A DNA stretch of 12,501 nt from Puniceicoccales bacterium (GTDB taxonomy: Bacteria > Verrucomicrobiota > Verrucomicrobiia > Opitutales > JAIRKQ01): the NCBI GenBank assembly GCA_031288455.1, contig JAITRI010000074.1, positions 1-12,501 of the forward strand. Reading direction: 5' to 3'. The notes beneath the pieces were generated by a model, which saw nothing but the letters and a program-made list of their open reading frames with translations, was not told where the DNA came from and ran no database searches. The number at the start of each line of letters is the position of its first letter. Within the stretch, counting starts at the first letter, position 1. The translations under genes and the position numbers were made by a program. This document shows positions 7,714 through 12,501 of this stretch, piece by piece.

Positions 7714-8616
7714 TCATCGGAAGAGATCCCCGTTTATGTTGCGCGCGTTGTAAATGAACGTCCGTATGTCGCGCATTGCCTCCTCTGAATCCTCCAGAAG
7801 GAAATGTCCACACAGCGGGTAGTGTTTGCATTTCGCATTCGGGAAAAGTCTTTGCCACTCCTTTAGCACAAGTGGACCGTAGTGAAAATCATCGTCCGCC
7901 CAGAAGAATTTGACCTTTTTATTGGTAAGAACAAATGCCTTGTCGCATATGGTCTTCATGACTTCGGCAGATGGGTGATCCGGCAGCCACGGAATGTCGT
8001 GGATCCCCTCCACTATGGCAACGCGCGCCGATGGTTTTTTGTACGGCAGCAGGTATCCGGCCAATACGTCACCGTCCAAAATTGATGCCGTTCCGATGTG
8101 TATGAACATGCGGATAAGCCCATTAAAAAGTTTCGCAAAAATGAATGTCATGATCGGAAGTTTAAGCAACATTATGATGCCAGGTAAATTTTGCATCATG
8201 AACGCGGCAGAATTCAGGATCGACATGCTACCTACTCTTTCCGGCCAACGTTCCGCCATCGCGAGCGCAACGGTGGCCCCGAAATCCTGTGCCACTATGT
8301 GAAACTTTCTAAATTTCATTATCTCGGCGAAGTTGATGGCGTTGGCGATGTGCGTTGCAATGCTGTAGTCATAGCGCTTCGGCTTGTCCGACATCCCATA
8401 GCCGATGTGGTCTATGGCGACGCACTTGAAATCTGATTTCAGCAGCAGCAGCAAATTTCTAAAAAAAAATGACCACGTGGGATGTCCGTGCAGCAGTAAA
8501 ACCGTCTCGCCGCTGCCGCATGAAACGTAGTGCATTTTATGGCCGCAGTTGAGCGTGACATAGTTCCGCTCAAAGGGATACATTTTCCTCAGAAACTGCG
8601 GAATTTCTCTGATCAT
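7714..8616 (-). CDS. Alpha/beta hydrolase, haloalkane dehalogenase-like
   Basis: A 300-aa alpha/beta hydrolase most like the haloalkane dehalogenase/OleB/epoxide hydrolase branch. Visible features from the 8616 start: LLHGHPTWSFFFR (41-53) forming the oxyanion region, DHIGYGMSDKP (69-79), nucleophile elbow AQDFGA with Asp111, acid candidates in WADDDF (239-244), and catalytic His271 in CGHFLLED. A hydrophobic cap segment lies at 143-175. Two positions that bind halide in true dehalogenases are changed: the Asn after HG is His, and the Trp after the nucleophile is Phe112, so dehalogenation is doubtful. The in-frame ATG at 8706 would add 30 residues that do not look like the family. ATG 8616 gives the expected REIPQFLRKMYPF opening, but neither start has a Shine-Dalgarno. 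The gene converges on ffs and is divergent from the epimerase gene. The substrate is unknown. Confidence 0.82.
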   Translation of the reverse strand: MIREIPQFLRKMYPFERNYVTLNCGHKMHYVSCGSGETVLLLHGHPTWSFFFRNLLLLLKSDFKCVAIDHIGYGMSDKPKRYDYSIATHIANAINFAEIMKFRKFHIVAQDFGATVALAMAERWPERVGSMSILNSAAFMMQNLPGIIMLLKLPIMTFIFAKLFNGLIRMFIHIGTASILDGDVLAGYLLPYKKPSARVAIVEGIHDIPWLPDHPSAEVMKTICDKAFVLTNKKVKFFWADDDFHYGPLVLKEWQRLFPNAKCKHYPLCGHFLLEDSEEAMRDIRTFIYNARNINGDLFR

Positions 8617-8742
8617 CGGAAAATATGCAAAATGCCAGTTGCAATTCTGAAAAGTAATGCCGATTGGGCAAGGCAAATGTAACTTTTTCCGTGACAATTT
8701 TCCCATTTACTGCAATTGGTGAAACCGTACACTTGTGCGGCA

Positions 8743-9732
8743 GTGAATGTTTTAGTCATAGGAGCGGCGGGATTTATTGGCAGTCATCTTGCGAAAAAAC
8801 TGCATTCTCTCGGCCATCGCGTCTGTGGAGCGGATTCCAATTCCGACAGAGCGAAGCATGTTTTGGACAAAAACATTCCATTTTACAGCTGCGATTTTGC
8901 GTCACAATTCACCGTAAAAAATGTTCTGAGGAGTGAAAATATCGAGCTTGTCATACAGAGCATCGGGAATTCATCGCTGGCAAAGGCCGTGGCAAACCCG
9001 CTCAAATGCTACATGACAAATGTCATCGGCAACATATTTCTGCTGGATTCCATAGCCGGCGAATCTGTGTCAAAATTTATGTACATTTCGTCCTCTTCCG
9101 TCTTCGGTGAAGTCGACAAAATGCCAATCGATGGCAATAGCGTGCGTTGTCCGATAAATCCAATCGGAAATGCGCAATTGTTCATGGAGAATGCGCTGGA
9201 GTCGCTAAGGGTGTCGAATGGATTGAGCTATGCGATTGTGCGGGCATCGAATATTGCAGGCATGAGCGAGATGGAAAGTGAATATTTTGTAAAACACCCG
9301 GGCAGTGGCCTGATCCCAAGCATTGTAAAGCAAATCACAGGCGAAATTGATGCCGTTGATATTTTCGGAGTGACATACGACACAATCGATTCCACCGCCG
9401 AGCGCGACTACGTCCACGTGGATGACTTTTGCAGCGCCTGTGCCAACGTCATTCCGAAACTGTTGGTCAAGGGAGAGGGAGTTTCCTACAACATCGGCAG
9501 CGGGAAAAAGTATTCCGTGAAAGAGGTCATCTCCTGTGCCGAGGAAATATTCGGCGTGAAAATAAAAACGAAGGATGGTCTGCAGCGCGTCGGAGATGCT
9601 TCGCGCCTGTACTTCGACACAAATAGGGCGCGCAATGATCTGGATTGGGCTCCCAAGTACGACTCGCTGCCGCTCATATTGAAAACAATGCTGCCCTACT
9701 ACGCCGGGCAACAGAAAGAGCGTGCATCGTAG
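8743..9732 (+). CDS. GalE-like NAD-dependent sugar epimerase homologue lacking the catalytic Tyr and Lys
   Basis: A 329-aa extended short-chain dehydrogenase. GAAGFIG (7-13) binds NAD. YISSSSVFG (114-122) matches the SSS-x-x-YG strand, FGVTYDTID and RDYVHVDDF (221-229) are strongly GalE-like, and YNIGSGKKYSVKEVI and GDASRLYFDTNRA complete the UDP-sugar domain. The active-site motif that normally reads NPYGxxK is NPIGNAQ, with Ile141 for Tyr and Gln145 for Lys, so normal epimerase chemistry is not expected although the fold looks intact. Starts at TTG 8716 or GTG 8719 are possible and add 8-9 residues; GTG 8743 gives the canonical MNVLVIGAAGFIG opening. No good Shine-Dalgarno is seen at any of them. 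It may be a regulatory or binding protein, or an enzyme of altered chemistry. It is divergent from the hydrolase and followed by the repeat block. Confidence 0.87.
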   Translation: MNVLVIGAAGFIGSHLAKKLHSLGHRVCGADSNSDRAKHVLDKNIPFYSCDFASQFTVKNVLRSENIELVIQSIGNSSLAKAVANPLKCYMTNVIGNIFLLDSIAGESVSKFMYISSSSVFGEVDKMPIDGNSVRCPINPIGNAQLFMENALESLRVSNGLSYAIVRASNIAGMSEMESEYFVKHPGSGLIPSIVKQITGEIDAVDIFGVTYDTIDSTAERDYVHVDDFCSACANVIPKLLVKGEGVSYNIGSGKKYSVKEVISCAEEIFGVKIKTKDGLQRVGDASRLYFDTNRARNDLDWAPKYDSLPLILKTMLPYYAGQQKERAS

Positions 9733-9801
9733 CCAACATTTAGCAGAACGCACACGCAGGAGATAAATATTCGCCGCACGCGGCCCAATTGATTTTCCGA
9801 A

Positions 9802-9905
9802 GATTTCCGACGCGCCCGCAGCACGGTCCGCATCCGCTTTGCGGATGCGGTGGGTGCAGGGGCTGTGCCCCTGCCCGCCGGAGGCATAAACGCACGTGCC
9901 CGGCG
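9802..9905 (+). repeat. Double-hairpin repeat, copy 1
   Basis: Begins with GATTTCCGACGCGCCCGC (9802-9819). Hairpin A at 9828-9850 has a perfect 10-bp stem (CCGCATCCGC and its complement) with a TTT loop. Hairpin B is GCAGGGGC-TGT-GCCCCTGC at 9856-9874 (8 bp). It continues with CGCCGGAGGCATAAACGCA, and CGCCGG (9876-9881) can pair with CCGGCG (9900-9905) as a third stem. It lies in the gap between the epimerase stop and the pseudopilin promoter. Strand is given as read; the true orientation is unknown. Confidence 0.85.
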
Positions 9906-10033
9906 CAGTATTTTTAGGGAAAAGTCAGCGGCGCCAGTGTTTTTAGATCTCCGGTGCTATTGTCCTCAGCTTTCCGGCGAGTTTATCTTTAGTTTTCGTT
10001 TTCCGACGATTTCCGCTACCGCGTGTGCCCGAA
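9902..10033 (+). repeat. AT-richer spacer module between double-hairpin copies 1 and 2
   Basis: Contains two GGCGC-plus-T-run motifs (9902-9916 and 9930-9945), then TTGTCCTCAG (9960-9969) and TTTATCTTTAGTTT (9982-9995). The same words recur around copy 3: TTGTCCTCAG at 12288-12297 and TTTATCTTTAGTTT at 12488-12501. It therefore belongs to the repeat unit rather than being unique spacer. No gene is seen in it. Confidence 0.65.
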
Positions 10034-10125
10034 GATTTCCGCCTCTTGGGCGCGAAGCGATCCGCATCCGCTTTGCGGATGCGGTGGGTGCAAGGGGCTG
10101 TGCCCCTGCCCGCCGGAGGCATAAA
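10034..10125 (+). repeat. Double-hairpin repeat, copy 2 (shorter 3' end)
   Basis: Starts with GATTTCCG (10034-10041), then diverges until hairpin A at 10062-10084, which is identical to that of copy 1. Hairpin B at 10090-10109 has an extra A on its left arm (GCAAGGGGC) opposite GCCCCTGC, so the stem survives with a bulge. The shared tail ends after GGCATAAA; the third stem and the spacer module are missing. The pseudopilin promoter begins about 20 nt later. Confidence 0.85.
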
Positions 10126-10146
10126 AGAACCACAGCTGGAATTTGT

Positions 10147-10174
10147 TTGACATTTGAAAAAATGTGTGTAAAAT
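10147..10174 (+). promoter_or_regulatory. Sigma70-type promoter for the pseudopilin operon
   Basis: TTGACA (10147-10152) is a perfect -35 and TAAAAT (10169-10174) matches the -10 consensus at five of six bases, separated by 16 nt. Transcription would start near 10180-10182, only a few bases before ATG 10185, giving an almost leaderless mRNA. This also excludes the upstream in-frame GTG at 10164, which lies in the spacer. Confidence 0.7.
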
Positions 10175-10184
10175 ATTTTGCCGA

Positions 10185-10640
10185 ATGTTTATTAGTGGGC
10201 ATAAATCGTGTCATCTCCGCGGATTCACGCTGGTGGAAATGCTGGCATTATTGGCGATAGTCGCGGTCTGCGCGTCGCTGTTTAGGGTCGCCTACAACTA
10301 CAAAAGCGACACCATAAAATCAAATGTTGTGCAGGAGGAAATGGCACTATTGAACTGTGCCATAGAAATTTTTAAATCCGAAAATGGATTTTACCCGCTT
10401 TGCGAGGAGATGTCCGTCGACGCCAGCGCAAGGGAATTGTATAGCAAACTCTGCGAAAAGGTCGATTCCACCGCTGGAATGCACAGGTGGAATATTTCGG
10501 ATGGGAAATTTTGTGATCCGTGGAATAATCCATACATCTACGTGTGTTCATCGCGCAATTCCGACTATAGGCTCTTCTCCATGGGTCCAAATGGCCGCAT
10601 TGACCGCGGGGAATTAATAGATGACATATACAGCAGATGA
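10185..10640 (+). CDS. GspG-like major pseudopilin (type II secretion/type IV pilin family)
   Basis: A 151-aa prepilin. A 13-residue leader ends in RG and is followed by FTLVE, so prepilin peptidase would cut after Gly13 and methylate Phe14; Glu at +5 is present. A hydrophobic helix follows (about 14-35) with a helical spine to residue 65. The C-terminal region NGFYP...CDPWNNPYIY...DYRLFSMGPNGRIDRGELIDDIYS closely follows the GspG pattern, in which the final acidic loop binds calcium. GspG subunits stack into the periplasmic pseudopilus that pushes substrates through the outer membrane. It is cysteine-richer than usual. The start at 10185 is supported by the promoter position and leader length. 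It is first in a three-gene operon and overlaps the next gene as ATGA. Whether it serves secretion, adhesion or DNA uptake cannot be told here. Confidence 0.85.
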   Translation: MFISGHKSCHLRGFTLVEMLALLAIVAVCASLFRVAYNYKSDTIKSNVVQEEMALLNCAIEIFKSENGFYPLCEEMSVDASARELYSKLCEKVDSTAGMHRWNISDGKFCDPWNNPYIYVCSSRNSDYRLFSMGPNGRIDRGELIDDIYSR

Positions 10641-11242
10641 AAAACAGGACTAGAGGCTTTACGTTGCTGGAAGTAATCACAGTATTCGTGATATTCGCCA
10701 TAATTTCATCGCTGATAATTGCAGGAGTATCCGCCCACAAACGAGCGGCGTTGATAGCGAAAACGCGCGTCCAATTCGTGCAGTACGAAACCGCAATTAA
10801 CATGTACTGCAGGGAATACGGAGATTTGCCCCCGTTTTTCTGTGACGAGGAGCTCATTTCTCTCGCTGACGGGGATAATTCCTCAACTTTCGTAAAAATT
10901 CTGTCGGGCCGCGACACATCAGGAAATAAGCTGTCGGAGAATGACAGAGAAAAATTGAACCCAAAGGAGAAGGAGTTCCACGACTTCACGGACGATGAAT
11001 TCTTCATAAAATCGGACGGGACGCACGACTACGCATCGCTGGCGGATGCCTTCAACAATAGGAACATATTCGTGATAGTTGAGGATCCGTTCGACGATGA
11101 CACGATAATATCCAAGAGAAAATTCCCGGAGGTGGTACAGAAATACATAAGAGGCAGCGGAGTCAAGAGCGCCGTCGTAATATTTTCCATACTGGATGAC
11201 AATCGAACAATTATTTCGAATTGCCTTGATCAGTATCTTTAG
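10637..11242 (+). CDS. Pseudopilin-like protein with prepilin cleavage/methylation signal
   Basis: A 201-aa protein with a very short leader MKNRTRG followed by FTLLEV, the prepilin peptidase site with Glu at +5, and a hydrophobic helix to about residue 30. The body starts with the pilin-like spine AKTRVQFVQYETAINMYCREYGDLP (GspG/GspH-like) and then turns acidic and lysine-rich (about 75-130), longer than a minimal GspG. The C-terminus is not recognised. The protein would insert in the inner membrane and join the pseudopilus as a minor or alternative subunit. Its ATG overlaps the stop of the preceding gene by 4 nt (ATGA), so the two are translationally coupled. Confidence 0.8.
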   Translation: MKNRTRGFTLLEVITVFVIFAIISSLIIAGVSAHKRAALIAKTRVQFVQYETAINMYCREYGDLPPFFCDEELISLADGDNSSTFVKILSGRDTSGNKLSENDREKLNPKEKEFHDFTDDEFFIKSDGTHDYASLADAFNNRNIFVIVEDPFDDDTIISKRKFPEVVQKYIRGSGVKSAVVIFSILDDNRTIISNCLDQYL

Positions 11243-11255
11243 GAGAATTTGAGCC

Positions 11256-11750
11256 ATGAAGAAAAATGCTGGAATGTCGCTGCTGGAGGTTATTCTTGCC
11301 ATTACGCTGCTGTCCATCGTGGCACCGTCGCTGTTCGTAATATTTTTCTCGAATGTGAATCTATGCAAAAGAGTGGAAATGCGCACGTCCATTCGCCAGG
11401 TTGCCGATGACGTGCGATCGTTTATCCAGTTGACGGATTACAGCGGCATACGCTCCATTGCCGACGGAGGAGATCTGTTGGCAATTAGGGAGGTGGAAGA
11501 AAATGGGCTGCTGGTCAGGGAATTCATAAAAAATGGCGGCGATGATTTCCCCTGCGACTTTGCGGCGCGGCTCGAGGTGATGAATTCCGTTGCCAATGGT
11601 GCCGAAGAGCAGTGTGCAATCCCGCTGCGCTGTAGAATTTATCATGTGAAGCAGAAAAAATTGTCGGAGAAAAATCGCGGCACATTTGGGAAAAAATTGC
11701 AGCCAAAATTTGACGCCGAATACAGCATGTTTCTCGTAAAAAACATGTGA
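11256..11750 (+). CDS. GspI/GspJ-like minor pseudopilin
   Basis: A 164-aa protein with a six-residue leader MKKNAG and the cleavage/methylation site MSLLEV (Met at +1, Glu at +5), then a hydrophobic helix ILAITLLSIVAPSLFVIFF. The spine runs through KRVEMRTSIRQVADDVRSFI, and the remainder is a mixed alpha/beta domain with two cysteines about ten residues apart (about 120-126). In type II secretion, GspI and GspJ belong to the tip complex that starts pseudopilus assembly; assignment to one of them is inference. AGGAGA ends about 10 nt before the ATG. It begins 13 nt after the preceding stop. Its TGA (11748-11750) directly abuts the CCA end of the convergent tRNA-Pro gene. Confidence 0.78.
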   Translation: MKKNAGMSLLEVILAITLLSIVAPSLFVIFFSNVNLCKRVEMRTSIRQVADDVRSFIQLTDYSGIRSIADGGDLLAIREVEENGLLVREFIKNGGDDFPCDFAARLEVMNSVANGAEEQCAIPLRCRIYHVKQKKLSEKNRGTFGKKLQPKFDAEYSMFLVKNM

Positions 11751-11827
11751 TGGTCGGGGCGACCGGATTTGAACCGACGACATCTACGTCCCGAACGTAG
11801 CGCTCTGCCAGGCTGAGCTACGCCCCG
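11751..11827 (-). tRNA. tRNA-Pro (anticodon CGG)
   Basis: A 77-nt cloverleaf on the minus strand: acceptor CGGGGCG with CGCCCCG, D-stem GCTC/GAGC, anticodon stem CTACG/CGTAG with loop TTCGGGA (anticodon CGG, reading CCG), T-arm GTCGG-TTCAAAT-CCGGT, discriminator A and encoded CCA. Its 3' end touches the stop codon of the convergent pseudopilin gene with no spacing, so no terminator fits between them. Confidence 0.96.
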
Positions 11828-12014
11828 AAAATTCAAGTGCAACCTCGCCCGAATCAGATGAAATTTTCTTCGCCTGGCAAGTGGAATATTCCCAGTTCCG
11901 CCATTTGCCATCAAATCATTTGGCGTCCGCCCGAAAATTTCCAGTGGATGGGCGCACATTTCCGCTTTTTTGTTGATTTTGCCGATGAAAACCGTTTGAT
12001 GCCGGAAATGTTGT

Positions 12015-12098
12015 GCTCAGGTGGTGGAATCGGTAGACACGCACGCTTGAGGGGCGTGTGCCTATGGCGTATGGGTTCGAGTCCCGTTCTGAGCACCA
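12015..12098 (+). tRNA. tRNA-Leu (anticodon GAG)
   Basis: An 84-nt class II tRNA. Acceptor GCTCAGG pairs TCTGAGC, anticodon stem CACGC/GCGTG surrounds loop TTGAGGG (anticodon GAG, reading CUC and CUU), a long variable arm follows, and the T-arm is ATGGG-TTCGAGT-CCCGT. CCA is encoded. It lies 25 nt before tRNA-Pro(UGG) and is probably cotranscribed with it. Confidence 0.96.
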
Positions 12099-12123
12099 CG
12101 TTGGCGCGGAAAATGCAATGTGC

Positions 12124-12200
12124 CGGGGCGTAGCTCAGCCTGGTGGAGCGCTTGCTTTGGGAGCAAGATGTCGTCGGTTCAAATCCGGCCGCCCCGACCA
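12124..12200 (+). tRNA. tRNA-Pro (anticodon UGG)
   Basis: A 77-nt cloverleaf: acceptor CGGGGCG/CGCCCCG, anticodon stem CTTGC/GCAAG with loop TTTGGGA (anticodon TGG), T-arm GTCGG-TTCAAAT-CCGGC, discriminator A and encoded CCA. Apart from the anticodon arm, two D-loop bases and one T-stem base, it is identical to the tRNA-Pro(CGG) on the opposite strand, so the two are paralogues. Confidence 0.96.
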
Positions 12201-12256
12201 CCGGATCATTCCGCCGACTGCACTCCACCTGCCGTTGCTTTTGCAGTGAAGTCCAC

Positions 12257-12306
12257 GGCGCACGTATTTTTAACTCTTTCGCTGCTGTTGTCCTCAGTTT
12301 TTCGAT
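12257..12306 (+). repeat. Spacer-module fragment preceding double-hairpin copy 3
   Basis: GGCGC followed by a T-run (12257-12271) and TTGTCCTCAG (12288-12297) match the spacer module between copies 1 and 2 in order and spacing, and lead directly into the hairpin unit. Confidence 0.6.
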
Positions 12307-12410
12307 GATTTCCGACGCGCCCGCTGGGAGCGCCCCGCATCCGCTTTGCGGATGCGGGGTGCAGTGGCTGTGCCACTGCCCGCCGGAGGCATAAACGCAA
12401 GTGCCCGGCG
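12307..12410 (+). repeat. Double-hairpin repeat, copy 3
   Basis: The 18-mer GATTTCCGACGCGCCCGC (12307-12324) is identical to copy 1. Hairpin A (core 12335-12357) is identical in sequence and extended by two G-C pairs to 12 bp. Hairpin B is GCAGTGGC-TGT-GCCACTGC (12361-12379), a paired G-C to T-A change relative to copies 1 and 2. The tail CGCCGGAGGCATAAACGCA and the CGCCGG/CCGGCG third stem (12381-12386 with 12405-12410) are kept. It lies in the same orientation as the other copies, about 100 nt after tRNA-Pro(UGG). Confidence 0.85.
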
Positions 12411-12501
12411 CCATATGTTTAGGTAGAAGTGCCTGGCGCCGATGTTTTTTAGCTCTCCGTGGCCTTTGTCTTTGGATCTTCAACGATTTTATCTTTAGTT
12501 T
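12407..12501 (+). repeat. Spacer module after double-hairpin copy 3, cut by the window end
   Basis: Aligns along its length with 9902-9995: two GGCGC-plus-T-run motifs, a CTCTCCG/TTTGTC segment, and TTTATCTTTAGTTT as the last 14 bases. By analogy with the first block, another hairpin unit may follow just outside the window. Several substitutions separate the two copies, so they are diverged rather than recent duplicates. Confidence 0.6.

Noticed and set aside
7714..9732. OleB/OleD-type olefin hydrocarbon cluster
   Set aside because: The hydrolase is only distantly OleB-like, the partner is GalE-like rather than OleD-like, and OleA/OleC are absent.
9802..10125. CRISPR array
   Set aside because: Only two adjacent copies, with palindromic hairpins and a long spacer that is itself repeated; no cas genes.
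9699..10260. Open frames on both strands through the repeat block, with recurring peptide SAKRMR
   Set aside because: The similarity between these peptides comes entirely from the DNA hairpin repeats; they have no plausible starts or recognised domains.
11882..11891. GGAATATTCC palindrome between the divergent tRNAs
   Set aside because: A single 10-bp palindrome with no second copy or known operator match; compatible with chance.
11911..12483. 190-codon minus-strand frame
   Set aside because: It runs antisense through two tRNA genes and repeat copy 3; a chance frame.

Overview
The window looks like chromosomal DNA of a free-replicating bacterium with roughly balanced GC, frequent ATA isoleucine codons, GTG starts and few strong Shine-Dalgarno sites. 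A nusA-infB-rbfA-(DHH phosphoesterase)-truB-ribF order with a short TruB, a possible lipid A sugar dehydrogenase and pilin-like secretion genes suggests a Gram-negative lineage, perhaps of the Verrucomicrobiota/Chlamydiota (PVC) group. This placement is inference; no marker here fixes the phylum.

Layout: (1) 1-980: the possible 3' tail of a plus-strand gene, convergent with a minus-strand Gfo/Idh/MocA dehydrogenase. (2) 981-1196: a leader with a possible 43-aa ORF and an attenuator-like hairpin just before nusA; rimP, often found here, is absent. (3) 1197-7475: a tightly packed plus-strand operon, nusA, infB, rbfA, nrnA-like, truB, ribF, with overlaps of 47, 8 and 4 nt. Its products act in transcription elongation, translation initiation, 30S maturation, nanoRNA/pAp turnover, tRNA pseudouridylation and FAD synthesis. 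RibF has only the adenylyltransferase half. (4) about 7550-7665: the small SRP RNA gene. (5) 7714-9732: a divergent pair, a haloalkane-dehalogenase-like alpha/beta hydrolase (minus) and a GalE-like epimerase (plus) that has lost the catalytic Tyr and Lys. (6) 9802-10125: two copies of a double-hairpin repeat joined by an AT-richer spacer module. (7) 10147-11750: a strong sigma70-type promoter and three pseudopilin genes. (8) 11751-12200: tRNA-Pro(CGG) on minus, tRNA-Leu(GAG) and tRNA-Pro(UGG) on plus. (9) 12257-12501: a third double-hairpin copy embedded in spacer modules and continuing past the window edge.

The left two thirds is ordinary housekeeping DNA. The most unusual material is the repeat family, whose second hairpin carries a compensatory base-pair change between copies, followed by the pseudo-epimerase, the half-length RibF and the isolated pseudopilin trio driven by a promoter that leaves almost no 5' leader. 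I did not see a defence system, CRISPR array, transposase or phage gene.
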